Positions 52,101 to 62,284 of a DNA stretch of 64,000 nucleotides are shown here, one piece after another. The stretch is from positions 1,736,001-1,800,000 of the forward strand of contig JAVTVJ010000143.1 of NCBI GenBank assembly GCA_034509425.1. Direction: 5' to 3'. This stretch comes from Eopsaltria australis. Lineage: Eukaryota > Chordata > Aves > Passeriformes > Petroicidae. Within the stretch, counting starts at the first letter, position 1. Each line of letters begins with the position of its first letter. A program made the translations under genes and the position numbers. Under the pieces are notes generated by a model. The model was not told where the DNA came from. It saw only the letters and a program-made list of their open reading frames with translations, and did no database searches.

Positions 52101-55100
52101 GAACCATCATGAATGCATCTCCTCACAACTGGCAAATTACTCTCTCAGGGGTTAGCATTAGAAATCTGAGTATTTTTCTCCTAAATGGGATAGAGTTAGA
52201 ACCAAATACCTTCTGGTAAACTTCTGGATTCACTGTTGAGTGGCATTCAGCAAAAGGTCCTGTGGTGTCAGAGAGCAGTCCACACCAGTGCTGAGCATAC
52301 TGGTCTGTGAATTGAAAACATGGTAAGGATTTCTGTGGCACTTCATTTGCAAAACTCTTGTCTCAATGAACCTATACCTCCTGCAGGGAAATTGCAGAAG
52401 CTTAACTTTACAATATAATTAAGCTCTGCATTTGCTGAGGCACATAGTCTTTCACTTCCTCTTGGCAGAAATATGAACTCACCATAAACAGAATGTTCTC
52501 TAATTCATGATAATTGTCATGGAATAAACAAAGGATATCCTTAGCTAAATTTTAAAAAGGAAGGTTCACACTGTAAATTAAAACTATGCTATTTCATCTC
52601 AGAAAACAGAAGAGTAGCTGGTGAATACTGAAGAATTATGTATTTTGTTGGCTGAAATGGAGCTTGAATGCTTTGAATCTCTGAACTGTAAGTCTGGTTC
52701 TTAGTTTAACAGGGAAGGGCCACAACCTTCAGTGGGGCTATGCACAGCTTTTTTTCCTATATGTCAATCAATCCTTTCCAGGGATGAATCCCTAATATGC
52801 TGTGTAGTTCCAGTTTCCCTTAAATAAGTTAACTTGCTGTCTTGATCCAAAGGAATAGATCTGAAGATCTAAAATATTTTGCTAGTTATTTATTAATTGA
52901 AAGCGTCTAGTGTCAACTGAGAAAAACTGTATGTGTGCGCAAATAATTCTGTTCTGTAATTTTTGCTAAACGCGTGTAGGTTGATCAGCTTATTCCTTCT
53001 TTGCATCTTAAAGGAGAATAGAAGAGGTTGCTGAGCTTACCATTTTGTATGCTGACAGTACAGGGGTCCTCAAAGGTGTTTTTGGCATCAGGACAATCAG
53101 CCCGAGTTTTCCAAGTATTGCCAAAGGCAGCTGAAGTGCCCTCTATCACACCACTGGTGGTTTTGAAATCATCTGTCTGTACATCATTGAAGTTTCCACA
53201 GAGACCTAGAAGGAAGCAGATGGTCTGTGCAAATCTCCTATAGAGTGACAGGAACTGGTGAAGGCAGTTGTTAGGACAAGGTCACTCACCACAGGTCTGC
53301 CCTTTATGTGATGGGTCTAAGTCTATAAAAACTTGCATCGAAGGCACAAGTTGAACCTGTAGCTGAAGACCGAAATTTGTTTGCAGAATTATGAAGAAAG
53401 ACGATGGCCTGAAGATGGTGACGTTTGCTAGGGAAATAAGAACAGAAGAGTTATAATTTCATTCAAGATGAGCAGTTGAATTAATTGTTCATTACAGGAA
53501 CAATATAGTAGAGGAATAGTAGAGGAATTGTACAGCTGTCTTTGATATGATCCTAATTTCTGAAGAACTGGGAGGAAAATGAACAGTATTTCTTTGAACT
53601 AATTAAATATGGCTAAATTTAAACCATGATTTTGCTAAAATTATTAGTGTTGAATAGACAAACCCTATGACATAGAAATGGGAGTCATGGTTTAAATTGA
53701 CATGGACATTTAACTCATGTAAGAACATCTTAAACTAAAAATGAGAAACATTACAGAAGTTTTTCAAAGGCACTTACCTGCTGAGAATGGTAACTGTGTG
53801 TAGATCATATTCACAAATACACTCCCAGAAGGCTGGATCACAATGTTCTGTCCACAGGAAAAGACAATTATTATTATTATTAAGTAGATACTTTTCCAAA
53901 TGTTTTCTATCTAATAGTGTTAATGATAAAGGGAAAGAAAATGGAGGGAGACTATGATGATGTTCTGATTCCTGTACTATTTCTTTAATCTTTATTGCTG
54001 TGTTCCACTGACTGTCCAAGAAGGCAAAAACCAGAAGTTACCTAAATAACAGAAAGTTACTAAGATCATCTCTTCTAATGTGCTTACTTTAATCTTGATT
54101 TTTCTTTTAATAATATTCAAACGAATAAACCAAAAAAAGCCAGTGCAGATATCTTGTCTGTGCTGTTATGTGTCATTGCCTTGTCTAGTTATCTTTGAGA
54201 ACATGAATGTCAGGTGTGTACATTTGCTGCTCACCGTTTGCCCTCCATTTAGGCTGATGGCTACACCCTTGAGGCACGTCTCAGTGTCAGTCAGGCCACA
54301 CTTGTGGATATCCCCCAACACCGTGAATTCATTGCTATCACAGAGCTTGAAGAAGAAAACAAAAGATATTGTTAAAAGGATTTGCTGTATTGAAATATTG
54401 TTATCTCAAAAAGGTTCACACTAAAATGGAATTCTTAGTAAAGTGAGTCTTTTAATATATTGTTTATTTCATTTCTTCCTGCTGTTATGTCAAACATTAT
54501 GTCTAGAGTCACCAAGTAAGCTGACATTCATGCAGTCTGCACACTGGAAGCTAAACATTGCTTCTGGTATTCAGGGGCAAGTTAGACATATTAATCTGAA
54601 CATTAAAACCTCCTCATGCTTTAGTAAGACTAGTTCCTAATGTGTAGGTAATACTAGTTTAATATGCTTGAGAAGGAAGTGTGCCTTTCTCACCCACTGG
54701 TTATGAAATTTACCAGGGAGAGTAAAGATTGTTTCCAATGTCTTCTGCACTGAATAGATTATTCAAGACTGGTGATTTGGACATTCTTTTAACAGGTAGG
54801 AAATGTGCATTTAAATATCCTCTCATAGAAGAAAATTAAGCTAAAATTGTTATTCAGGAAGTTAATGCATGAAGGCAAATTCAGGTTTTGACTTAGTTCT
54901 GATTTTCATAGGGCTGTGTTCAGTGAGCCATCTTCAAAGTGTGCCTAATGGCCAAAACACAACAGGGAAAGACTCAGAGAAGGCTGTGATTCTGAACATG
55001 TCTTATCACTTTTTTGGCATAATGAAGCCTAAATTGAGGACAGCTGAGATGCAGAATTACTGCCAGCTGGAAATTCAGTATTAAATTCTGTGACTTTTTG

Positions 55101-58100
55101 AACGTCTGTGTACAAATTTAGGGTTTGTTCTCTACCTCCAGAGACTCTGAGAATCTAATTTTACATTTTGATACCAAAAGAAGGAATTTAATGTGTAAGT
55201 CTGACCTATGCTGCCATTGTGGATCAAGGCAGTACTTTTGAGTCTTACCCAAAAGTTTCATTAATTTAGTCTAATCTATTTCTAAATTCTCATTCTAGCT
55301 AATTTCTAAGATTTTATGATTCTTTCTTAGTAACATTCAGATTAATCTTGTTGAGAACAGATTTTATTTAATATGAAGTCCTTATAAAATAGTTTACCTT
55401 AGTCATCCAGTAAAAATAAACAATGAATATACCAAGGGTTATGAAACCTATCATAAAAACTCAGTGCAATTCCTAAATAATGATCAAAGAACACAAAACT
55501 ACTACAATATTATTTAGTGTAACTCTAACAGAAAAGCCTCTGAAATCCATTTAGGATATAAACCCTCTAAACATCTTAACCCTCAATCCATGTCAACCCT
55601 CTTAGATTCAGAAGACTGGTGTGATTGCCAATAGTTTTCATCACACAACATTATATATAATAAAAACATTTTTCTTTAGCAAGGATTATGACTCATTTTT
55701 ACCTTGGTTAGGACATAACTACAGTCTCCAAAGAAGGAATAGTATTTCTCATCAAATGTTGAGATGTGGGAACCTCCTTCAATACTGCAAGTCCCAGGGC
55801 ACGACTGAGTGACACAGGACCATTCACCTCCAACACAGGTACTGAAATGAAAGAGGCATTCAGTAAAATTGGATAATGCAAGTGCAAATGAAATAAAAAG
55901 ACAGTAAGGACAGATGATGCCTTAATTTTCCTCTTTTCTCTGCCAAAGAAACCAGTATTGCTTTGAAGTCTCAGAATAATATGGGACAGGCACATTTATA
56001 TTAAGGTGATAATTTTCTATACATATTGTAGCTCATTTCCAGTCTTTGGACAGAATTCAGTCCAGGTGAACCTGTCATCCATGTCAAATATGTTAAGTAT
56101 CTCTTGGAAAATAAATGAATTGATAGTACAGTTGCATACACTCATGCAGTAATACTTCAGTAATTATAGGGATATTGAAAAATTTATTATATATTTTTCA
56201 AACGTGCCTCTCAAATGTGATCTCCCACTCTAAATGCAACATGACCCTAAATGTTATGTCCTCATAGTATTTATATGAGCATCTTAGCATTACACTGTAG
56301 TGCTGCAAAGGTGTAATACTAACTCACATTTTTAAACACCTCTGGTGTTTGGCTATGACTATCTTCCTTCATTGGTAGGTCTTGAAATTGAAGTGCCTAT
56401 TTAAAAACTCAAGTTTTTGTTCCAAGTGTGAAGGGAAAACAGACATGAAAGTAACCTCTAAAGCAGTGTAATCATGGAACTTCAGTTGGTAAGTAGGTTC
56501 TCATTTGTTTTTCAAGAGGAAATTAGTAAATATTCAGCTAATGCACAAAAAAAGCCCAAAAATCCCCAAATAACCAAAAAGTGAGAATATACGTTACCAT
56601 GATCTGCATTTAGATGAGAAGGAAGCACCAGGAGCGTAAGTTTCACCTTCATAGGTACAGTGACATTCTCTACGGGGAATGCAGCCAGCACCATTAACAT
56701 CATCAAAGACCATTCCTAGGAAATGAAAGGGTCTATTATTTATTCTGTGCACTGCAGAACCTGCCTTTGAACACATATCTAGCAGATGCCTGGGACTATG
56801 TCCCATTTCTTCCATACTTTAAAATAATGGGGTGCAACCTATGTAGAGATTGAAGGGCTATATTCCATTGAAGTCTTTCTAAAATCTTAGCATGATCAAA
56901 AGGGACCTCTAGGAAAATACCTTTCTGTTATGGACTTCATTAGAATGGAATTAGGATTAAAATTATTAGGTAATGAGGTGGAATACAAGAATCATTTGTA
57001 AGACTGCCCAGGGACATATCTGTACAGTAAATATTTCCATCTCCAGAGATAGAGGATGATCTCAGAGAAGTCAATGCTACTACACCAACAAGTGATGATT
57101 AATTCTGGGAGACATCACGGGGATGGGCAGAATAGCTGCAAGGGGTGAAGCTCCTGTGATACACAGTCACAACGGCAACAAAAATTCAGAGCCATAAGTA
57201 TGCACAAAGAGAATACATTTATCTTGTACTGATACTCAGTTCTTTAGTGCAGTTCTCTGAAGCACCAGATTTTACACAGTGCCTCGTGCTCTGTCAGCTC
57301 CTGGTTGTTTAGACACACAACACTTGACAAGAAGGATTTGATCATTTGGGGAACCAAATGAAGTTTTGCTAACAGCAGGAGTTATCATTGTGTGCAAAAT
57401 CTGATTAAACACTTTATACTTTTTGTGAACTGAACTTGAATGCAGAGAATTTAAAAGGACATATTTAGAAATCTGAATAAAAATAGTGCGTCCAGGGGAG
57501 AAATGTAGCTATTACTTCAAGGACATTAATACTGAGGCTGTAATGGGAATGATCCAGAGTATGAAAGTTGTTAAATGTGTGCAGGTGGGTAGTATTCTAG
57601 GGGCCTTGGCTATGAGAAAAGGGCAGGAAATGAGCTTGCCTGGAGGACAGACACAGCCATCTGTGCAGTGGTCTTCACAAAGTGCAGATCGTTCCGGGTT
57701 GCTGCAGGTGTCAGAGCAGGGAGAGCCACACTCATGGTATTGCATGTTGAATGGACATGATTTGGCTGAAAGTAGAGAGAGTATTATAAAGTGGACTTCT
57801 AAATGAAAAGTTTGAGAAAACAGTATTTGCAATTTAGGTTGTTTTGTGTCAAGATATGATGGGGTATCCTGATCTAAGTGAAAACGGAAACATTTTAGAT
57901 TTTCTGACTTATACTGAAAATCCTTTGTAAGGCAAAATCCCCTAAACTTCCATATTCCCAAAGTCTTAATTATGATCAGGTTAAAACTGATATCATGAAA
58001 ATTGCATGCACTTTTAAATGACTGCCTTCTTTAGGAAAAAACCTCCTGTTTGAAGTTTGCTAGATATGAGTAGTAAGCACAGGTGGAGGTCCCTTCCCGA

Positions 58101-59418
58101 GATACTCACGGCACAGGTCTGAGGTTCTCCAGTTCAGGGGCTGTCCACCTGCATGGGCACACTGCCGGGAGTACTCAGCAAAGGTGTTGCACATGCAGAA
58201 GTCAGCCATAGAGCTGTCACAGTGGCACAGGTCTTGTATGCAAGTCTCAATGTAGTCCTGAACATTCACCAACATGTTACAGCTTGTAAATGCTTTGCTG
58301 GTTAACACTGTCTCACAGATGGAAGCCTAGGAAGGAAAAGAGAGAAGGTAAACAAAGCATAAAAAAATACGAAACTAATTATTTAAGGCATGGAGCAGAA
58401 CAAATCAAAGATTGTTCTGGTCCAGAAACCCACACAACAGTAGCCATAGGCTGATATTTATGGAAAAATATAACAGGGCAAAAACACATGGAACTCCTTT
58501 GATTAACTCCAGTAGCTTCCATATCCTCAGTTACTGTCACCTCAGGTGACTTCCCAAGCATTATATAATTTCTTTCTATTAAGACATCCTCAGTAATTTT
58601 CTCTTTCAGGAAAATATGTAATCTTCTTGTAGAAGGGGAATGCAAATTTTTGGCATTCACTTTAGCAAAGAATAAACATGAAATTTAGAACATTTTTCTT
58701 TCAAGATCTACAGTTGAGTCATATTCATGCTATATTTTTTCCCTGTCTAAGGTGTGTTCTCCAAAAACAGGGAATGTATTTTACAGTGAGAAAACAAATT
58801 TTAAGAGAGTGGTTCTTACAAATTCTCTTGAGCAGTTCATCGGAGAAGTAGGAGGAATAGGATCATCACACTGCTCTGTGGGTCCATCCATCTTCTGCCT
58901 ATTACCAAACTGTATGGGAGTCAGTCTTGTCTCTGAAAAAAAACAGTTCAAATATTAGAATAATGCCTACTGAATTTTACATGGAGTTATTTTCTTTTGT
59001 GACACTACCTGCTACAATGGGAACAGTGATTACCAAATAATATCACTATAATATGAAACGTAAAAGATGATGAGCAGGATATATAGAGAACTGGATCCTA
59101 AGTATTGAAAACAAGTAGAAATTTTTAGGGGCAGGTTTTAAAATATCTAACAGTGATAGAAACAGTCTAATACATCTCAAAGTCCTGACTTTGTGCAACT
59201 GACATCACAGGAATACATGAAGAAGTATCCCCAATTTTCCAGTTAATACAACCCACAACATATATTACAGTGTATTGTAGGAAGGAAAAACAAGCACCAA
59301 TACTTTATAATGCTTTTTATTACTTACTCCCTGAAAGAAATTCATTGCTGACTGGAATTCCATTGAAGTCTCCACAAAGACCACAAGTTTGATTGGCATA
59401 TTTCTTATCTAGTTCCAC

Positions 59419-59464
<46 letters not shown>

Positions 59465-62284
59465 AGTTGGTTTATAGAAATGGCAGTCTTGATGGTTAGG
59501 ACCACAACCTATACCAATACTGCTCATGTACTCAAAATTCAAGATATGTTTGTTGTGGAGACTGCACCATGTGATAACAAGGGATGGAAGGGTCAGTGGT
59601 GACCAAGAAAAGCTCACTCTTATCCTAGCCCTGGGTTGTGAACATCAATATTTTACCAGCTCTGGAATATGAGGAGTACTTCACTGTGAGGTAGGAACAT
59701 TACAATTCAGCATCTATTGATTCAGAGCTGAGTTTGGTGGGGAAAAACAGGAAATGGAGAGAAGATCAGAAGACAGAACAATATTCCAAGAATGGACACA
59801 AATCCAAAAGTAAGTAACACCTGCCTGGCAGTAATACTGCAAAGGTGTAAACAGACTGTTTTCAAAATACAGACTTTCTGCTGTGGTTTAGATGTTTTCT
59901 TACCAGGAGGGCATCGTGTTCATTCCATAGGAAGGTCAGTCCCAACTTGGCAGAAACTTTCAAATAGTTGTTACTTCTCTCTATGAAGACTCCCATATGG
60001 CTGTAGGGCATCTGGACCCTGGGGAAAGATCACCATGAGTCAGCAAGAGTAGGGACAGAATATCCATTGCATGTCCACAATGATATCCTTTCTCATTCTC
60101 TTTGAGAATTTTTAGCATGCGTCTGTAAGGAACTTAGAGCAATAACTACAGCAGATAACATATGTTTGTAACATTTTGTCCATTTGCCATGCAATTGCCT
60201 CTCATGCAAATGCATTGGCTTGGCTTTTCCTGTTGTTCCTTTTGGCTTTCTACGTTAAGCATGTTTTGCTGAGTAAAATGTTAGCTATATCTGTGGTTGT
60301 ATTGTGCAAAGAAGTGCTGGGAGACTCTGTTTTGCAGACAGTGTGCTTCAGGATATTGGCATTTACTCCTTGAAGCATTTGATAATAAAGGGATAAACTC
60401 CAGGCTTTCTGTGACATGAGTGCCATTCAGGAAGCTGTACCTAAGATAACCTTTAGACTACTTCACTGTACATAGCTGCCATAACAGGCAACTCACTGTG
60501 GGATAGCTGTCCAAATATTTACCTGGCCTTTTGGGTAGGTTTCACACCCTATGCCAAAGTCAGTGCTGCAATTGCTACATAGATACCAAGTTTCCAGAAC
60601 AGATAATATTAAATTAATTCAGGTACAACCTGCATCACTGCTTTACTGCACACTGTTCAGTGCAAAGACAAAAGCTGTCAAAAACTCCTCTCACAGATTC
60701 TGCTGTGGTAAAATTAATAGAAAGTAGTAACTTCAAGGGTGCAAAAAACTAACATTTTTACGGAATGCAGCTTATAGACTTAATTGCATACATACACACA
60801 TTACTGTAGCAGTGGGATATAGCTCATCTGAACAAAACAGACATAGGGATAATCTGTAGAAGTGACACTTATCTCACTGTCAAGCCCTCCTTTTTTTTGT
60901 TAATACTTCAGGAAAGACCTGAGCCCTCCCTCTGCTTGGGAGCAATGTGAGATCAAATGAGGGAAAGAAATGCTTGCTCAAAGAGCCCCCAGGAACAAGG
61001 TAGGAACATACAATTTGTTGTCAAGCCGGACAGAGCCGCGGGTCAGCTCGATCACGACTCCTTCCAGCTTCATGATGACATGAGTGATCACAGTAGCATT
61101 TTCCACCATTGCACGCCTAATCTGGATGTTGAAGTCCTCATAGGAAGACTTGCAGTTGGATGCAAAGATGTAATTGCAGACCCCAGGGAAGTAGAAGATA
61201 TCCCCATCAAAGGTCTTGAAGTGGAAGTTGCCCCATGTGCTGCACACACGGCCATTGTGATAGGGGTTTCCAGCTGTGGAATAAAAACAAGCAGTAAGAA
61301 TTTTCTGTAATTTTTTGTAATACTCTCCCTTTAGATGCTTTATCCCTCCTGCTTGTTTCAGTAGCCTCTGTCCAAAAAGCCCATCTTTTTTCTGTTTTGT
61401 CAAGCTATTTGTTTATCATTATTTATTTAGTTCAGTTGCTTTTTGTGTTTAATCAGTTTTGCATAAGGCCTAGGACTTCCTGAGTCACTAGATCCAGTGC
61501 TCTAGTTCTGATGACTTCCATATCCTATAAATCCTTTCCTAAATGTATGGAGTCCCAAAGTTTCACCATAAAACCACTGTAAAGCTAGTTTAAAACTAGC
61601 TGATACTCCTACTTGGGAAAGCCACTCATACCCACAACCTGTGAATGGCTGGAAGACTTTTGTCAATGTATTCTGAAACATACTCCCGTCCCATGTATGC
61701 CTGGTTGTTCTTGTGCCAAAATTACACTTCACCTTGAGGGGTTTCTATCCCCCTGCTCCTCCCCCTGCCCATTATAGAAATCTCTTCATTCTTTTCAGTC
61801 TTCCTTTCTTTATATGCATGCTCTCCAATCTCTCCACTTATCTTCCTAGCCCCTTTCCACACTTACACTCAAGCCTGCTTGAATTATACCCTATTACTTA
61901 GATAAGGTGTCATATCAGATTTCATATTATTTTTTGTCTTTACTGGAGGTATGTATAATACTGGAGAAAAACATACACAATATGTATGCCTGTATAAATA
62001 CATATATTTTAAAAAATTTTTCAGCTCTATCATAAAACAATGACTCAAAGCACTGGATTCACATTTAGATTATCCACATTACCTGATGAATTAATTTTCT
62101 GCTAATTTTTTGTTATATGATGCTAAAGGATCTTATGCAATTTATTGATTTTTTTCAGTCTCTCCATGGTCTGTGTCATTAACAAAAGCACACATATCTG
62201 AGCCACAACATTTGCTTAACTTACCCTTTACTTTCAGTGCATTTTGAAAAGGTGGAATGATTGTCACTCCTTGGGATTTGAAAG
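21363..62284 (-). CDS. MUC5B: MUC5B-like secreted gel-forming mucin (47 coding exons, exon 1 missing)
   Basis: Large secreted mucin that forms disulfide-linked, heavily O-glycosylated polymers in airway mucus and, in birds, egg white (ovomucin alpha). Every exon except exon 30 joins its neighbours in phase; introns are GT-AG apart from one GC-AG. About 15.2 kb of coding sequence gives roughly 5,000 residues in the order VWD1, VWD2, D'-VWD3, 18 CysD modules with Thr/Ser/Pro linkers, VWD4, VWC-type modules and cystine knot, ending at TAG 21363-21365. MUC5B is preferred over MUC5AC because of local matches such as [19 protein letters not shown], the VC.EVC.WS.WY first CysD, and GDFETY/FGLVC/GKFKMC in the later CysDs. 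Exons 22-23 look closer to MUC5AC, so the paralogue call is strong but not certain. The first 60-bp exon starts mid-codon, so the signal peptide lies upstream. Comparisons are from memory of the family, not a search. Confidence 0.9.
22791..27328 (-). other. MUC5B: Exons 38-46: VWC-type cysteine-rich region
   Basis: Exons: 27231-27328, 26882-26913 (32 bp), 25984-26161, 25216-25320, 24947-24981 (35 bp), 24457-24579, 24250-24345, 23477-23605 and 22791-22848. They encode [20 protein letters not shown], then VWC-like modules with [52 protein letters not shown] and [11 protein letters not shown]. Every junction rejoins in phase and all sites are GT-AG. The very small exons 39 and 42 carry NGMSRW and [10 protein letters not shown]. 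The region is extracellular in the mature protein; no separate activity is evident. Confidence 0.87.
27614..27683 (-). other. MUC5B: Exon 37, downstream copy (37b)
   Basis: Same 70-bp exon as 28122-28191, with the same splice sites. It lies closer to the only intact exon 38 (27231-27328). Either copy gives the same protein. Confidence 0.8.
27780..27874 (-). pseudogene. Broken second copy of exon 38
   Basis: This copy keeps the acceptor side (the ttccag boundary near 27874) and the reading [18 protein letters not shown], but lacks 14 bp that are present in the intact exon at 27231-27328, which shifts the frame, and the duplication junction removes the GTAAGT donor. It cannot serve as a normal internal exon. 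Confidence 0.75.
28122..28191 (-). other. MUC5B: Exon 37, upstream copy (37a)
   Basis: This 70-bp exon (acceptor tacag, donor GTATGC) encodes [14 protein letters not shown] and NQVTCDQ, a TIL-type segment. An identical copy lies at 27614-27683. Its phase accepts exon 36 and feeds exon 38b. The two copies cannot be spliced in series because their phases do not match, so only one can be used per transcript. Confidence 0.8.
28421..33108 (-). other. MUC5B: Exons 31-36: VWD4 assembly with GDPH site
   Basis: Exons: 32885-33108, 31860-32034, 31432-31682, 29981-30164, 29429-29627 and 28421-28599. Exon 31 is a last Thr/Ser/Pro segment with cysteines. Exon 33 opens VWD4 with [17 protein letters not shown]; the GDPH tetrapeptide (31654-31665) is the Asp-Pro site known to self-cleave at low pH in several gel-forming mucins. 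Exon 34 has [18 protein letters not shown]; the CxxC of GQCGTC is split between exons 34 and 35. Exon 35 reads DECRLPSG and HHW, closer to MUC5B than MUC5AC. Exon 36 encodes a C8-type module ([23 protein letters not shown]). All phases close. Confidence 0.88.
33278..42158 (-). CDS. MUC5B: Exon 30: giant central exon with 18 CysD modules and Pro/Thr/Ser linkers
   Basis: The exon starts after a tctcag acceptor (42159-42160) and ends at CACCTG|GTTAGT (donor at 33276-33277). It encodes two divergent CysD modules, then 16 near-identical ones, each about 103 residues with 10 cysteines and a WSEW motif (WxxW is a known C-mannosylation signal). Linkers are almost pure Thr/Ser/Pro, the O-glycosylation regions. 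The last linker ends in [13 protein letters not shown]. Incoming and outgoing phases require length = 3n, but 8,881 bp is 3n+1, and the open frame changes at five damaged patches; the exon as given therefore does not translate through. In frame: 42156-40150, then a +1 change (about 39830-39640), back (39545-38272 and about 38000-37680), another change (37560-36450) and a third frame (36100-33278). Human MUC5B is described with seven CysDs, so 18 is a large number. Confidence 0.88.
36105..36450 (-). other. Damaged patch 1 in the array (frame-breaking indels)
   Basis: Compared with sister units, this stretch covers the N-terminal half of CysD13 and the preceding type-C linker, and carries many 1-3-base insertions and substitutions, such as tttgcggtgcc for tttgggtgcc and ggggcccccgagg for gggccccgagg. 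The minus-strand frame changes across it. Flanks match other units cleanly. Unpolished long-read sequence is the likeliest explanation; true decay is less likely in a gene that is otherwise open. Confidence 0.75.
37567..37676 (-). other. Damaged patch 2 in the array
   Basis: The N-terminal half of CysD10 has several deletions and substitutions relative to its sisters, for example gcttgcgactcgctttgcc in place of the usual gctggcagactcgcttgcc. The open frame to the right (37995-37680) and to the left (37560-36450) differ. Confidence 0.75.
38010..38272 (-). other. Damaged patch 3 in the array
   Basis: This patch spans the N-terminal half of CysD9 and part of the type-C linker before it. It shows scattered insertions and deletions, including loss of bases around the usual gaggaggggaagtc segment. 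Frames on either side are the same, so the indels cancel overall, but the translation between is broken. Confidence 0.75.
39548..39632 (-). other. Damaged patch 4 in the array
   Basis: About 85 bp in CysD6 differ from sister modules by small deletions (for example gcttggtgccgcagac in place of gctttgggtgccggcagac), changing the reading frame. Sequence on both sides is near-perfect repeat. Confidence 0.75.
39833..40150 (-). other. Damaged patch 5 in the array; CysD5 shortened
   Basis: This is the largest patch, covering most of CysD5 and the start of its type-C linker. Besides many small changes, roughly 40-50 bp of the module are missing: the piece normally encoding the IRAAGKRVC region is absent between about 40115 and 40140. 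Reading frame is lost. CysD5 cannot be counted as an intact module in this sequence. Confidence 0.75.
41365..41670 (-). other. MUC5B: CysD2, divergent module, plus AT-rich PTS linker
   Basis: The module begins [18 protein letters not shown] and ends [17 protein letters not shown], with WSRW at the WxxW position. It is clearly a CysD but differs from both CysD1 and the array modules. The following linker (about 41125-41364) is low in GC and includes Lys and Glu among the Thr/Ser (for example [15 protein letters not shown]). It marks the boundary with the GC-rich array. Confidence 0.88.
41839..42138 (-). other. MUC5B: CysD1, divergent module
   Basis: This 100-residue module begins [15 protein letters not shown] and ends [15 protein letters not shown]. 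It contains the usual WxxW and terminal CC motifs. Codons are AT-ending, unlike the array that follows. The VC.EVC.WS.WY.G and GGDFETF..LR..GY.VC patterns match the first CysD of MUC5B. A Ser/Thr/Pro linker with [10 protein letters not shown] and a run of Thr follows (41671-41838). Confidence 0.9.
43016..43360 (-). other. MUC5B: Exons 28-29: cysteine-rich linker into the mucin core
   Basis: Exons 43317-43360 (44 bp) and 43016-43222. They encode [17 protein letters not shown], then [15 protein letters not shown] and a short Thr/Ser/Pro tail (TPPTTTST) that leads into the central exon. The Y.DV.YNTTDG.G.C pattern just before the first CysD matches MUC5B as I know it. Both splice sites are canonical: the 44-bp exon uses cag acceptor and GTATGT donor, and exon 29 ends in GTACAT. 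Phases are 1/1 at each junction with exon 30. Confidence 0.85.
44596..49705 (-). other. MUC5B: Exons 18-27: D'-VWD3 assembly
   Basis: Exons: 49656-49705, 48913-49013, 48637-48788, 47972-48110, 47761-47874, 47307-47486, 46533-46772, 45811-45967, 45067-45195 and 44596-44737. Exons 18-20 encode the D' TIL/E-type segment ([19 protein letters not shown]). Exon 21 begins VWD3 ([19 protein letters not shown]), and exon 22 carries [14 protein letters not shown]. Exon 24 has [15 protein letters not shown] and [15 protein letters not shown]; exon 25 encodes a C8 module with [14 protein letters not shown]. Exons 26-27 finish with [12 protein letters not shown] and a second TIL-type module. D3 is the domain through which family members form N-terminal intermolecular disulfides. 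All phases close. Confidence 0.9.
45381..45398. repeat. (TA)n microsatellite in intron 25
   Basis: A short alternating TA run lies in the intron between exons 25 and 26. Confidence 0.85.
50335..55841 (-). other. MUC5B: Exons 10-17: VWD2 assembly
   Basis: Exons: 55703-55841, 54235-54345, 53778-53847, 53290-53427, 53041-53205, 52210-52304, 51162-51288 and 50335-50590. The second VWD domain starts with [19 protein letters not shown] in exon 10. Its CGLCGNFND motif is split between exons 13 and 14. Exons 14-16 encode the C8 module ([17 protein letters not shown]) and exons 16-17 the TIL module ([15 protein letters not shown], then FVPVDGCTC). Splice sites are canonical and all codons rejoin. The [14 protein letters not shown] run in exon 13 is closer to what I remember of MUC5B than of MUC5AC. 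In VWF and mucins, D1-D2 act as a scaffold for linking D3 domains; here that is inferred. Confidence 0.88.
56598..62284 (-). other. MUC5B: Exons 2-9: pre-domain peptide and VWD1 assembly
   Basis: Exons in transcription order: 62225-62284, 61012-61273, 59904-60018, 59328-59418, 58820-58932, 58110-58326, 57640-57765 and 56598-56715. Exon 2 encodes a short spacer ending in ALKVK; exon 3 opens the first VWD domain with [20 protein letters not shown]. Exon 5 carries the CGLCGDFNG motif, whose CxxC is conserved in mucin and VWF D domains. Exon 7 encodes the cysteine-rich C8 module with [13 protein letters not shown], and exons 8-9 a TIL-type module with CPPG split across the intron. All phases close. 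Exon 8 ends at a GC donor (CAG|GCAAGC). In related mucins this N-terminal part supports pH-dependent assembly in the secretory pathway; that role is inferred from the family. Confidence 0.88.
59421..59459 (-). repeat. 39-base A/T homopolymer forming the exon 5 polypyrimidine tract
   Basis: On the minus strand 39 consecutive T precede AG|GTGGAA at the start of exon 5 (59418). The tract is the whole polypyrimidine stretch of that acceptor. Confidence 0.9.

Noticed and set aside
21363..62284. Calling the gene MUC5AC
   Set aside because: Several exons (22-23, 26) resemble MUC5AC, but exons 5, 7-8, 13, 28-29, CysD1, the array CysDs and exon 35 fit MUC5B better. A tree would decide.
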